NCBI GenBank assembly: GCA_944393385.1
Contig: CALYAA010000004.1
Span: 27,840-91,839 of the forward strand
Direction: 5' to 3'
Source of the DNA: an uncultured Clostridia bacterium
Lineage (GTDB): Bacteria > Bacillota > Clostridia > TANB77 > CAG-508
Length of the DNA: 64,000 nt
The notes below the pieces were generated by a model that was not told where the DNA came from, ran no database searches, and saw only the letters and a program-made list of their open reading frames with translations. A program made the translations under genes and the position numbers. This document shows positions 28,039 through 37,971 of this stretch, in pieces; positions within the stretch are counted from its first letter, which is position 1, and each line of letters starts with the position of its first letter.

Positions 28039-28755
28039 TCAATAAAATATTTTTAATATGCCTTCATAAAATGGAAATTTTAATTTTTTTATTTCTTTTA
28101 TAACTTCATCAACATTATATGGAATATTTAGCTGTTCATAATTTATTTTACCTTCTTTTATATCAAGCACTCCGGCTTTTGCTATATTACTTTTTAACGG
28201 ACAGCCTAAAGAACCAGAATTTATATACCACTTATTTTCTTTACTGTTACTACTAACAGTATGTGTATGACCAAATAAAAATATATTTGCTTTTTCATTA
28301 AACAATTTTTCACATTCTTCAATACTAGGTTTTTTGATAAATTTCTTATAATTTCCTTTCTCATCAAAGGGATAATGTACTATATAAATTCTTTTATTTT
28401 CTATCTCAATATTTTGTGATAACGGAATTTTACTTATAAATTTCTTAGATTTTTCACTCAACATACTATGAACCCACTCATGATTTTTAATTTCATCTTG
28501 GCTCATTTGTCTTTTATCATCATGAACATTTTTTGGTAGTCCTTTTAATAAATATTGCTCATGATTGCCTCTTACAATTATCAATTTTTCTTCTATATCT
28601 AAAATCTTTTGAACTGTTTCTTCTGGATTTGGTCCTATTCCTATTATGTCTCCGCAACATATTATTTTATCTACTTTTCTCTTTTTGAACTCATTTAAAA
28701 CTGCATTTAGTGCAATAATATTACTATGTATATCTGTTATTATCCCTAATCTCAT
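28039..28755 (-). CDS. Calcineurin-like metallophosphoesterase
   Basis: The 238-aa product has the full dinuclear metal motif set: DIHSN at residues 7-11, CGDIIGIGPNPEE near 35, RGNHEQYLL near 61, VHYPFD, and FGHTHTV near 160. This is the YfcE/YsnB-like diadenosine-polyphosphatase-type subgroup, with broad phosphodiesterase activity in vitro in known members; the true substrate here is unknown. It is 27 nt downstream of the histidine phosphatase gene and probably shares its transcript. Confidence 0.9.
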   Translation of the reverse strand: MRLGIITDIHSNIIALNAVLNEFKKRKVDKIICCGDIIGIGPNPEETVQKILDIEEKLIIVRGNHEQYLLKGLPKNVHDDKRQMSQDEIKNHEWVHSMLSEKSKKFISKIPLSQNIEIENKRIYIVHYPFDEKGNYKKFIKKPSIEECEKLFNEKANIFLFGHTHTVSSNSKENKWYINSGSLGCPLKSNIAKAGVLDIKEGKINYEQLNIPYNVDEVIKEIKKLKFPFYEGILKIFY

Positions 28756-28782
28756 CTATAATCACCTATAATTTTCTATTTT

Positions 28783-29322
28783 TTATATTTCTGCTTCTAT
28801 TATTTCACAGTTTTCTATACGTATTTCTGACAAATCTTTGCTTTCTGGCATTCCAGATAAATATGCCTTTACTACTTTTGCTACTCCTCCATGAGCTACA
28901 ATTAAGACTGTTTTTTCGTTATATTTTTGTTTTGCTTCTTTTAAGAATTCTATAATCCTTTTTTCAAAGTCATGTAAGTTTTCTCCATTAGGTATATTGT
29001 AGTTTAAATCATAATTCCATATTCTTTTTTCAATTTCATCAGTTACTATGTGACCCTCATATTCTCCTAATTTTCTTTCTCTAATTCTTTCATCTGTTAT
29101 TATAGGCAAATTTCTCCCATTATCTATTATTTGTGCAGTTTGTTTTGCTCTATTCATTGGAGAACATAATATTACATCAAATTTTATGTTTTCTAGATTT
29201 TTCTTTGTTTCTTGTGCTTGATTTATTCCTGTTTCATTTAGGTCTTTTTCCGTTCCTCCACCTTGCATCTTTTTCATTAAGTTAAAATCAGTCTGTCCAT
29301 GTCTTACATAATAAATCTTCAT
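28783..29322 (-). CDS. Histidine phosphatase family protein
   Basis: The 179-aa product starts with IYYVRHGQTDFN, the RHG motif carrying the phospho-accepting histidine. It also has CSPMNRAKQTAQII near 54 and VAHGGVAKVV near 145 with the second catalytic histidine. Family members include phosphoglycerate mutase, CobC-type and broad-specificity phosphatases; the short length favours a small-molecule phosphatase. It is the middle gene of a minus-strand run from topB to the metallophosphoesterase. Confidence 0.9.
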   Translation of the reverse strand: MKIYYVRHGQTDFNLMKKMQGGGTEKDLNETGINQAQETKKNLENIKFDVILCSPMNRAKQTAQIIDNGRNLPIITDERIRERKLGEYEGHIVTDEIEKRIWNYDLNYNIPNGENLHDFEKRIIEFLKEAKQKYNEKTVLIVAHGGVAKVVKAYLSGMPESKDLSEIRIENCEIIEAEI

Positions 29323-29382
29323 ATTTACTCTTTTCCTTTCATGAGTTAAAAATCTAGTTGAAAAAAATTAAATTAAAAATTT

Positions 29383-30177
29383 TCAACCTTTATTTAATTT
29401 CTGTCTAACATACTCATACATCACTATTCCAGCTGCAACAGATGCATTTAAACTTTCTGTTCTTCCAAGCATTGGAATTTTTGCTTTTTCATCAGCAATT
29501 TCTTGAATTTCTTTAGAAACACCATTAGCTTCATTTCCTATAACTATAATCTTTTTATAAAAATCAATATCATAAATACTATTTTCTGTTTGTAATGATG
29601 TTACTAAAAGTTTGAAATGATGTTTTCTTATATCTTTGATTGTTTTTATCAAATCTTCTTTCTCAATTATTTTTATTCTAAAAATAGCTCCCATAGTTGA
29701 ACGAACTACTTTTGAGTTAAAAGCATCAGCAGTTCCTTTTGAAACTACTATTTGATTAAGGCCTATACTATCAACTGTTCTTAGAATTGTTCCTAAATTT
29801 CCTGGATCTTGAACATCATCTAATGCTACTATAATTTCTTGGCTATAATCAATTTCATTGTTTTCGTTATTTTTTTCTATTATAGCCATTATTCCTTGAG
29901 GATTTGTAACTTGAGTTATTAAATTAAAAATTTTATCTGTAACATATATACAATCATATTTTGCAATTTCTAACATTATATGTGTAGGAATTTCATATGT
30001 TTTTGTTGTGTCATTACAAACAATCACTTGTTTAATTTTAACATTTTCTTTAATAGCTTCTTCAACAATTTTTACTCCTTCTATAACATATTCATTAAAT
30101 TCATCACGATATTTTTTTTCTTTTAATTTTCTTATATGTTTGATAATTTCATTATCTTTACTTGTGATAATTTGCAT
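29383..30177 (-). CDS. TrmH/SpoU-family RNA 2'-O-methyltransferase
   Basis: I place the start at the ATG at 30177 (264 aa). GGAGG lies 5 nt before it, and that Shine-Dalgarno is inside the 18-nt extension that a start at 30195 would use. The N-terminal substrate domain (residues 1-90) precedes a SPOUT methyltransferase with the knot motifs DDVQDPGNLGTILRT, IVIGNEANGVS and IPMLGRTESLNASVAAGI. The Arg in the NxG(N)xxR motif and the Ser/Asn in SLN are present. Target is probably 23S rRNA. It follows mfd with about 20 nt between. Confidence 0.9.
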   Translation of the reverse strand: MQIITSKDNEIIKHIRKLKEKKYRDEFNEYVIEGVKIVEEAIKENVKIKQVIVCNDTTKTYEIPTHIMLEIAKYDCIYVTDKIFNLITQVTNPQGIMAIIEKNNENNEIDYSQEIIVALDDVQDPGNLGTILRTVDSIGLNQIVVSKGTADAFNSKVVRSTMGAIFRIKIIEKEDLIKTIKDIRKHHFKLLVTSLQTENSIYDIDFYKKIIVIGNEANGVSKEIQEIADEKAKIPMLGRTESLNASVAAGIVMYEYVRQKLNKG

Positions 30178-30198
30178 CATTTCCTCCAATTTCATAAA

Positions 30199-33100
30199 TT
30201 ATTTTTGTATTGAAATAACATCTTCCAAAAACTTTTTAACTTCTTTTAACATAGGCATTCTTGTAGAATTATCTAATGCAATTGTAATTTGAGGTTTAAC
30301 TCCTTGAGAAAATCTTATTTTATTTTTATATTTTTTTACTAGTTCATTTACATCTATATTTAGTTCTTTTGCTTCAAAAATAAATACTACAAAATTACGT
30401 CTTCCTTGAACTTTGCTGATATTAAGTTTTTTACATAGAATCTTAATTCTTGCAATTTCAAGTAAATTTTCAATTTCTTTTGGCATGTTTCCATACCTAT
30501 CAATCATTTCATCAATTACATTTTGAATATCTTCTTCATTTTTACATAAAGCAATATCTTGATATATTTCAATTTTTTGACTTGAGTCTGATATATATTC
30601 ATCTGGAATATAACAAGTTGCCTCTAAATCTATTTGCACATCAATTTCTGGTTTTACTTCTTCACCTTTCATTTCTTTTACAACTTCATCTAATAAATTA
30701 CAATAAGTATCATATCCAACCTGTTCTAAATGTCCACTTTGAATTTCTCCAAGTAAGCTTCCTGCTCCTCTTATTTCTAAGTCTCTCATAGCAATTTTAA
30801 ATCCAGAACCAAATTCTGTAAATTCTTTTATTGCTTTTAATCTTTTATCAGCAACTTCTGATAAAAGTTTGTCTTTTTTATATGTTATATATGCATATCC
30901 TTGTCTATCAGACCTTCCTACTCTTCCTCTAATTTGATATAATTGTGCTAATCCCATCCTATCTGCATTTTCAACAATAATTGTATTTGCATTTGGTATA
31001 TCTATTCCAGATTCTAAAATTGTTGTACAAACCAATACATTTGTTTTCCTTTCAATAAATTCTTCCATAATATTTTCTATTTCATGTCCTGTCATTTGTC
31101 CGTGTGCATAAACAACTTTGGCTTCTGGAACTAAATTTGAAATTTCATTTGCTTTTTGCATAATTTTTTCTACATTATTAAATAAATAAAATACTTGACC
31201 ATTTCTTTCAAGCTCTCTTGTAATTGCTTCTCTAATTACTTCTTGATCATATTCTAATACATAAGTTTGTACTGGTTTTCTATTATATGGTGGTTCATAT
31301 ATAACAGACATATCTCTTACACCAACTATTGACATATGAAGTGTTCTAGGTATAGGAGTCGCTGTCATTGTTAAAACATCTATAGTTTCTTTATATTGTT
31401 TTATTTTTTCTTTATCTCTTACTCCAAAACGATGTTCCTCGTCTATAATCAATAACCCCAAGTCTTTAAACTCAACATCTTTACTTAAAATTCTATGAGT
31501 TCCAACTACGATATCTATTTCCCCTAATTTTAAATTTTTAATAATCTCTGTTTGCTGTTTTTTCGTTTTAAATCTATTTAAAACTTCAACTTTAACTCCA
31601 AAATTCAACATTCTGTCTCTAAATTCTTTATATTGTTGTTCTGCTAGAACTGTTGTTGGTGCTAAATATGCAACTTGTTTTCCACTCATAACAGCTTTAA
31701 ATGCGGCTCTAATTGCAACCTCTGTTTTTCCATATCCTACATCCCCACAAAGAAGTCTGTCCATCGGTTTATCCATTTCCATATCTTTTTTTACTTCTTC
31801 AATGCATCTTAATTGGTCATCTGTTTCTTGATATGGAAAGCTATCTTCAAATTGTGTTTGCCAAGGAGTATCTGGTGCAAAAGCATATCCTTTTGATTTT
31901 TCTCTTCTTGCATATAATTCTATTAATTCTCTTGCAACCTGTCTTAGATTTTTCTTAACTTTTGCTTTTGTATTTAACCATTCTTTAGTTCCTAATTTAT
32001 TTATTTTAAGACCATTTTCGTCTCCACCAATATATTTTCTGACACTGTCTAATTGGTTTGTTGGAACATATAATATATCATCTCCATAATATTTAATTTT
32101 TATATAATCTTTTGTTGTTCCATCTGCAGTAATAGTATTTACACCAATAAAAATTCCTATACCATAATTTTTATGTACAACATAATCTCCTATTCTTAAA
32201 TCTGCATATACTACTTTTTCTCCTTCTTTAAATGCTGTTGATTTATATGTTTTCCTTTTTTCTCCCTCTATTAATTCTTGTGATGTTATAACTACTTGTT
32301 TTGTATCAAAACATTCAAATCCAGAAGATAATTTTCCAATACTTACTGTTACAAAACTTTCTTCACTTTTTGTTATTATTTGTTGATTTAATTTTTCTTC
32401 ATATTTGTACAAAATTTCTTTTTCATCTAATAAAGAACATATTTTTTTAGCTTTTTCTTTTGTTTCTGCTAAAATATATACTTTCTTTTTGTTCTCTTGA
32501 TCTTTTAAGATTTCTTTGAAAAATATTTCTATTTCAGTTTTTACAAAATTTTTTTCTTTATAAACCCAGTTAAATTTTTCTGCTTGAATTTTTATGTCAT
32601 TATCTAATTTTTCTATATAAACTATTTGTTTGTTTTCTAGTTTTTCTTCAATTTGTTCATAACTGCATATATCTTTTAATGCATCTGGAACGATTTTTTC
32701 TTTTTCAATTAGTAATTGAATAACATTTTGACAATCTTTATTTACATTTAAACTTCTCTGTTTAACTTTGTTTATTTCATCAAATATTATTAAACATTTT
32801 CTATTCAAATAATCTAAAATGGTATCTTGCTCTTCATAAAAAGCATTAAAATAACGATCGATTTTACTTATATAATTTCCTGATTTTATTGTTTCAATAT
32901 CTTGTTCAATTTGATTTTGTAATTTTTCTTTATAAATTGTTTTTCTAATTTTAGAAATAACATTATCAATAGGTTTTTCCAATATATATTCATGAGCTGG
33001 ATATATTGTAATTTTTTCTATATTTTCGGTAGATCTTTGACTAATTATATTAAAATATCTTATGGAATCAATTTCATCTCCCCAAAATTCAATTCTTACT

Positions 33101-33663
33101 CCTTCCTTTTCAGTCAAAGAAATATCTACAATTCCTCCTCTTACACTAAATTGACCTCTTCCTTCTATTAAGTCACATCTAGTATAGCCCAAGTCAACCA
33201 ATTTTTTCTTTACTTCCTCTAAGTTTTGAACATCTCCTATTTTTAACTTTAAAACATTTTTGTATAATGAATTTTTACTAATTATTTTTTGAAGTACAGC
33301 CTCTATTGTTGTTATAACTATTCCTGTTTTCATTTCTTGAATTTTATTTAATATTTCTATTCTTTCATATGGCAAATCTTTACTCTCTGCAACATAATCA
33401 TATGTTACAATTTCCTTTTTTGGTAAATACATAACTTTATCAGTGAAATAAGAAATATCTTGTAATATTTTTTTTGCTTGAATTTCATTATATGTTACAA
33501 TAAAGATTGGCTTTTTGGTAAATTCTTTTGTTGCAGAAATCATTTGTACCATTCCAACGTCTGTTAAGCCCGATAAAGCTATCGGGCTTGTTTTATTTTC
33601 TATTGAATTGATATATTCTTTAAATTTAGGATTTTTTCCTAATTCTCCAAGTATCGTATTCAT
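30199..33663 (-). CDS. mfd: Transcription-repair coupling factor Mfd
   Basis: This is a translocase that removes RNA polymerase stalled at DNA damage and recruits UvrA. The ATG at 33663 gives 1154 aa; a TTG at 33690 would overlap the upstream gene. The N-terminal UvrB-homology region has VTIETIEA-type strands and RGGIVDISL. The RNA-polymerase-interacting domain (GDYVVHKNYGIGIFIGV) lies at about 490-560. The RecG-like helicase has GDVGYGKTEVAIRA, DEEHRFGV, TATPIPRTLHM and QIRGRVGRSDRQGYAY. The C-terminal D7 domain is present. Full length. Confidence 0.97.
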   Translation of the reverse strand: MNTILGELGKNPKFKEYINSIENKTSPIALSGLTDVGMVQMISATKEFTKKPIFIVTYNEIQAKKILQDISYFTDKVMYLPKKEIVTYDYVAESKDLPYERIEILNKIQEMKTGIVITTIEAVLQKIISKNSLYKNVLKLKIGDVQNLEEVKKKLVDLGYTRCDLIEGRGQFSVRGGIVDISLTEKEGVRIEFWGDEIDSIRYFNIISQRSTENIEKITIYPAHEYILEKPIDNVISKIRKTIYKEKLQNQIEQDIETIKSGNYISKIDRYFNAFYEEQDTILDYLNRKCLIIFDEINKVKQRSLNVNKDCQNVIQLLIEKEKIVPDALKDICSYEQIEEKLENKQIVYIEKLDNDIKIQAEKFNWVYKEKNFVKTEIEIFFKEILKDQENKKKVYILAETKEKAKKICSLLDEKEILYKYEEKLNQQIITKSEESFVTVSIGKLSSGFECFDTKQVVITSQELIEGEKRKTYKSTAFKEGEKVVYADLRIGDYVVHKNYGIGIFIGVNTITADGTTKDYIKIKYYGDDILYVPTNQLDSVRKYIGGDENGLKINKLGTKEWLNTKAKVKKNLRQVARELIELYARREKSKGYAFAPDTPWQTQFEDSFPYQETDDQLRCIEEVKKDMEMDKPMDRLLCGDVGYGKTEVAIRAAFKAVMSGKQVAYLAPTTVLAEQQYKEFRDRMLNFGVKVEVLNRFKTKKQQTEIIKNLKLGEIDIVVGTHRILSKDVEFKDLGLLIIDEEHRFGVRDKEKIKQYKETIDVLTMTATPIPRTLHMSIVGVRDMSVIYEPPYNRKPVQTYVLEYDQEVIREAITRELERNGQVFYLFNNVEKIMQKANEISNLVPEAKVVYAHGQMTGHEIENIMEEFIERKTNVLVCTTILESGIDIPNANTIIVENADRMGLAQLYQIRGRVGRSDRQGYAYITYKKDKLLSEVADKRLKAIKEFTEFGSGFKIAMRDLEIRGAGSLLGEIQSGHLEQVGYDTYCNLLDEVVKEMKGEEVKPEIDVQIDLEATCYIPDEYISDSSQKIEIYQDIALCKNEEDIQNVIDEMIDRYGNMPKEIENLLEIARIKILCKKLNISKVQGRRNFVVFIFEAKELNIDVNELVKKYKNKIRFSQGVKPQITIALDNSTRMPMLKEVKKFLEDVISIQK
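33566..33599 (+). other. Terminator-like hairpin inside mfd, antisense orientation
   Basis: AAGCCCGATA (33566-33575) and TATCGGGCTT (33580-33589) are perfect 10-nt arms around AAGC, followed on the + strand by GTTTTATTTTC. It would stop transcription running antisense to mfd. On the sense strand it encodes a conserved-looking SPIALSGLTD and has no T-run. It is unusually GC-rich for this window. Confidence 0.6.
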
Positions 33664-33682
33664 ATTTGTTATTAATCCTTTC

Positions 33683-35497
33683 TCAATCAATAATTATATA
33701 TTCTATCTTCCGCTTATCCTCCTGCTCAATAAACTCTCCATCTTTTGATTTTACAAACTTTTTATTAGTTCCTATATCAATATAAGTTCTTATTCTTTCA
33801 AATTTTGTTTTTGTTTTTCCTTTTTTTGTAATAACTCTCTTTTGTTGCAAATGCTCTGGAAATTTTAGCATATCTACAAGATATGTAATATGTCGAACAA
33901 TTTTATATCTATAATCGTCTTCTTTTATTTTTAAATAACCTTTTTTTATCTCTTCTTTTTGTGTTTCAGAAAAGGGAGTTAAGACATGTGTTCCGATATA
34001 TCTTCCATTAACAATAAAATCATCTTTTCCATCATATAATGGTAAAATTTTATTTCTTTGATGAGATTGTAAAAATTTTTCTAATAATTCTCTTTTGATA
34101 TGTAGTCTTATAGGCATATTCAATCCAGAAATATCTGCACCAATTAATATATAATCAGACTTTTTCCTTTCTTCTATTACTCCCCAATTTGTTGACATTC
34201 TTTCATCATCACTTAATAAATTCATCAAAGCTAAAATGCTATTATCTTTTTGATTATATAAATTTTTTTCCAAATTTTCTAATGACATATATAAATGAAA
34301 ATCATTTGAAAAATTATTTTCTAATCCTCTTAATCCACCAATCCCTGAAAAATATCTATTATACTGTTCTCCAAATTTTTCTTCTAATTCATTAACCTGA
34401 TCAGCAACATTAACAACTGCTTTTTCTCTTATCTCTTCTCTACATTGTTTATATATTTCTGAAGTTTTTATATGAATTGCATTAAACTTTAATTTTAATG
34501 ATTCAAAAACATCTGGATTTATTAATTCTGATAATTTTATTTTATGTACTGATAGAAAATCATCTAAATTTAATTCATACATTATAAAATAAGATTTATA
34601 CATTTTGATTGTTTCTTTAGCCAATCTATTTGTCCAAAATGCGTGTAATGCTGATAATTGATAAATATTAAGTTTTCTTAATTTTTCCTCATTAAACAAT
34701 GTGTTAAATGCATCATTTTCATTTATTGGTGTTAACTCATCAATTTTTAATCTAGAAACTTCATTATTTTGTTGTTTTATATATTTTTCTAATATTCCAT
34801 ACTTATTTAGGCCTTCTCCAACATGTATTATTGCACTTATATATTCTTCTTTTAATTCTTTATCTATAATTTCTACATTGTTCATTTTTTCTAAAAAATA
34901 TTTTACTTGTTCAAATTCATTTCTTGCCCCAAATAATCCTTTAATATCTTTTATTTGATTTCTCACTTCTTTTTGTGGTCCAAAATGCATATGTAATCTT
35001 CTAAGGTTTTTTCTATTTCCTGTACTAATTCTAATAGCTTCTACTTCTTCTTGAGTAGCTTTAGAGACATATGATCTAACAGAAATTATTGTTTCAAGTA
35101 CAGCCTGTCTTAATGCTTTTTGAGGATTTGAACTATAATCTATATTTTCAATTTGTTTTATTTTCTTGCCACTTTTTCTTTCTTCTATAACTATTTCATT
35201 ATATATTTTTTCAATCAAATCCTCTTTACTAACTAAAGTTTTAATTGCATTCCTTCTTATAACATCACATCTAAAGTCTGTTACATCAATCATGCTTTGG
35301 GTTAAATTTTTAATCATATTATTCATTTCTAAATAAATATCTTCTTTATCTAAAAAAGGATTTTCTTTATATAAATTAAGAATTATTTTTTTTGTTAATT
35401 CTGCTGTTTTATCAAAGTCCTCTAAATTCATTGCAGAATTTGTTTTTTTGGATAATGACATTGCATTTTTTAACCAGATGTTAAATTCATTATTCAT
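33683..35497 (-). CDS. Large uncharacterised soluble protein
   Basis: I do not recognise this 604-aa protein. There is no signal peptide and no membrane segment. The N-terminal half is helical and charged. A middle segment has FGPQKEVRNQIKDIKGLFGARNEFEQVKYFLEKM. A C-terminal part from about residue 440 has alternating strands (DYILIGADISGLNMPIRLHIKRELL, then DDFIVNGRYIGTHVLTPFS) suggesting a compact domain. It lies between topB (17 nt upstream) and mfd (about 19 nt downstream) and is surely in the same operon. A DNA-metabolism role is inference from position only. Confidence 0.6.
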   Translation of the reverse strand: MNNEFNIWLKNAMSLSKKTNSAMNLEDFDKTAELTKKIILNLYKENPFLDKEDIYLEMNNMIKNLTQSMIDVTDFRCDVIRRNAIKTLVSKEDLIEKIYNEIVIEERKSGKKIKQIENIDYSSNPQKALRQAVLETIISVRSYVSKATQEEVEAIRISTGNRKNLRRLHMHFGPQKEVRNQIKDIKGLFGARNEFEQVKYFLEKMNNVEIIDKELKEEYISAIIHVGEGLNKYGILEKYIKQQNNEVSRLKIDELTPINENDAFNTLFNEEKLRKLNIYQLSALHAFWTNRLAKETIKMYKSYFIMYELNLDDFLSVHKIKLSELINPDVFESLKLKFNAIHIKTSEIYKQCREEIREKAVVNVADQVNELEEKFGEQYNRYFSGIGGLRGLENNFSNDFHLYMSLENLEKNLYNQKDNSILALMNLLSDDERMSTNWGVIEERKKSDYILIGADISGLNMPIRLHIKRELLEKFLQSHQRNKILPLYDGKDDFIVNGRYIGTHVLTPFSETQKEEIKKGYLKIKEDDYRYKIVRHITYLVDMLKFPEHLQQKRVITKKGKTKTKFERIRTYIDIGTNKKFVKSKDGEFIEQEDKRKIEYIIID

Positions 35498-35514
35498 TAT
35501 AATTTTTTCATCTC

Positions 35515-37476
35515 CTATGTTTTTAAAATTAGCTTATTAAATTTTGAATTGATATAATTAGTTAGCTTTGTCATGAATTCATCAGGTTTTATTTCTTTTC
35601 TCCATACCATATCCAAACCTTTCTCCCAACTTGCTGTAAGCTTTGCATTTAGCATATCTGGCATTGAATATTTTACAACATCATAAATAGCCTCACCTTT
35701 TGAAGTTGGAGTAACTATTTGAGTTTTTGAATTTATATCAATATATTTTATCTTCTCTAGTTTTTTTATAATTTCTCCTCTAGTTGCAGAAGTTCCAATT
35801 CCTGCACCTTTTATTTGTTCTCTTAATTCTTCATCTTTTATTAATTTACCTGCATTTTCCATTGCCAAAATTAATGAACCAGAATTATATCTTGAAGGTG
35901 GTGTAGTTTCTGCTTCTTTTAGTTCATATTCTTTCACTATCAATTCTAGTCCCTTTTTTAAATTTTTAAATACTTCTAAATTATTTTCTTCACTTAAATC
36001 CTTTTTCTCTTGTTTTTTGTCATCACTTTCCACATTTTGTTCTTTAGGTGTGGATTTTTTTGTTTGATTTTTTAATACATCTAAATATCCTTGAACAATA
36101 CAAACTTTTCCACTTGCAAAAAATGTTTCATTCTCAACATTTATTGTCATACTTACTTTTTGATATTCTGCTGGTGGATAAAAAATAGCAATAAACCTTT
36201 TTACAATAACATGATATATTTTTTTATGTAGTTCTTGTAATTTATCATAATTTTCAAATCCTTGACCAGTAGGAATTATTGCATAATGATCTGTAATCTT
36301 ACTGTCATTTACATATTTAGTTTTTATTAAATTTGTAGAGTATTTCTCATCTATCATCTTTTTTAATTTTTCTTGCACTTCTTGATTTTTATATCCTTTA
36401 ACAAGTCCATTTAAATTTTTAGATATTTCTTTAGCTACTGCTGTTGATAAAACTCTTGCATCAGTTCTAGGATATGTAACTAATTTTTTTTCATATAATT
36501 CTTGTATAATATCTAATGTTTCATCTGGTTTAATTTTAAATCTTTTCGTACATTCATTTTGTATTTCTGCTAAATTAAATAATAATGGTGCATTTTCTTT
36601 TTGTTTAGTTTTCTTTATTTCTGTTATTATTGCCTTTTTTCCTTCCAGACTTTTTATAAAATTATTTGCATCTTTTTCTATTTTAAATCCACCTTCATTA
36701 TATAATTTAGGACTTTCATACATGACAGATTTTTCATTTACTTTCCATTCTGCTTTTATTAAATTATCATCTTTTGCAAATTCTCCAATTATTTTAAAAT
36801 ACTTAGTTTTTACAAAATCTCTAATTTCCCTTTCTCTTGAAACAATCATTCCTAATACACAAGTCATTACTCTTCCAACTGAAATAGAAATTTTATCTTC
36901 ATTTATTTTAGATGCAACTCTTTTTCCATATATAATAGTTAATAATCTAGAAAAATTAATTCCTATTAAATAATCTTCTTTTGCTCTTAAATAAGCAGAA
37001 TCAGCTAAACTATCATACTCACTTTGATTTTTCGCTTGTTGTATTCCTCTTTTTATTTCATCTTCAGTTTGTGAATCTATCCAAACCCTTTTTATAACAG
37101 CTTTTGGATTTGGCTTTGCCATCATATATACAAGTCTTTGAATATACTCTCCTTCTCTTCCAGAGTCTCCTGCATTATATATTTCTTCAACATCTTCTCT
37201 TTGAAGCAATTTTTGTACAATATTAAATTGTTTTTGCACATTTGGAATAATTTCATATTTCCAATTTGTTGGTATAAATGGAAGTGTGTCTAATCTCCAA
37301 AATTTCATCTTTTCATCATATGCTTCAGGATAACTCATTGTAACTAGATGTCCAACACACCAAGTAATTATCCATTCGTTAGATTCTATATATCCATCTT
37401 TCCTATTTGTTTTAATTTTCAAGGCTTTTGCAAATTCCATTGCTACTGAAGGTTTTTCTGTTATTAGTAATTTCAT
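35515..37476 (-). CDS. topB: DNA topoisomerase III (type IA)
   Basis: The 653-aa product decatenates DNA through single-strand passage. The TOPRIM domain begins LLITEKPSVAMEFAKAL, with AGDSGREGE near residue 112 (acidic metal ligands). The catalytic tyrosine lies in VTYPRTDARVLS near residue 335. A PPSRYNSGSLILAMENAGK segment and a GIGTSATRGEII motif follow. There are no C-terminal zinc fingers, as expected for TopB rather than TopA. It heads a minus-strand run with the unknown 604-aa gene, mfd and trmH. Confidence 0.95.
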   Translation of the reverse strand: MKLLITEKPSVAMEFAKALKIKTNRKDGYIESNEWIITWCVGHLVTMSYPEAYDEKMKFWRLDTLPFIPTNWKYEIIPNVQKQFNIVQKLLQREDVEEIYNAGDSGREGEYIQRLVYMMAKPNPKAVIKRVWIDSQTEDEIKRGIQQAKNQSEYDSLADSAYLRAKEDYLIGINFSRLLTIIYGKRVASKINEDKISISVGRVMTCVLGMIVSREREIRDFVKTKYFKIIGEFAKDDNLIKAEWKVNEKSVMYESPKLYNEGGFKIEKDANNFIKSLEGKKAIITEIKKTKQKENAPLLFNLAEIQNECTKRFKIKPDETLDIIQELYEKKLVTYPRTDARVLSTAVAKEISKNLNGLVKGYKNQEVQEKLKKMIDEKYSTNLIKTKYVNDSKITDHYAIIPTGQGFENYDKLQELHKKIYHVIVKRFIAIFYPPAEYQKVSMTINVENETFFASGKVCIVQGYLDVLKNQTKKSTPKEQNVESDDKKQEKKDLSEENNLEVFKNLKKGLELIVKEYELKEAETTPPSRYNSGSLILAMENAGKLIKDEELREQIKGAGIGTSATRGEIIKKLEKIKYIDINSKTQIVTPTSKGEAIYDVVKYSMPDMLNAKLTASWEKGLDMVWRKEIKPDEFMTKLTNYINSKFNKLILKT

Positions 37477-37561
37477 TTTTATCGTCTCCTTTCTTTTGTA
37501 TACATATATTTTGCAAATTAGGCCTAAAAGAGTTTCTTAAATTTTTTTATTTATCAGAACA

Positions 37562-37798
37562 CTAATCATGTTCTGCTCCATTAAATGACTCATCAGAAAA
37601 AAACTCATATAATGTTATTCCAAATCCCTCACATATATGTAGCAATGTATCTAATTTGATTAAATCTGTTTTTCCACTCATAAAAGTAGAAAGTGTTGAC
37701 ATTGGCACTCCAGACATTTTAAATAATGTCCACATATTCATATCATTTTTTCTTAAATAATACTTTATTCTTCTTCTAATTGCTTCAGATAATTGCAT
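37562..37798 (-). CDS. XRE-type regulator, paralogue of the gene at 42354
   Basis: The 78-aa protein is little more than a helix-turn-helix: IRRRIKYYLRKNDMNMWTLF, then SGVPMSTLSTFMSGKTDLIKLDTLLHICEGFGITLYEFF. It is the same length as, and clearly similar to, the + strand regulator at 42354 (shared GVPMSTL, IKLDTLLHICEGF and EFF). Such minimal XRE proteins act as dimeric repressors. It stands between topB and the permease halves, with no evident target gene other than itself. Confidence 0.85.
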   Translation of the reverse strand: MQLSEAIRRRIKYYLRKNDMNMWTLFKMSGVPMSTLSTFMSGKTDLIKLDTLLHICEGFGITLYEFFSDESFNGAEHD

Positions 37799-37971
37799 TT
37801 ATACCAATCCTTTCTCTTAGCTATAAATTTAATTATATAAAAATAAATTCAAATTTTAGTTTGGCTAATTGAAATTTACGTAAAATATTTCAATTTCTCG
37901 AACTATTTGGTATAAATTAATATTCATTTCTGTCTTTTGTTACTAAATACAAAAATTAAATTATAAATATA

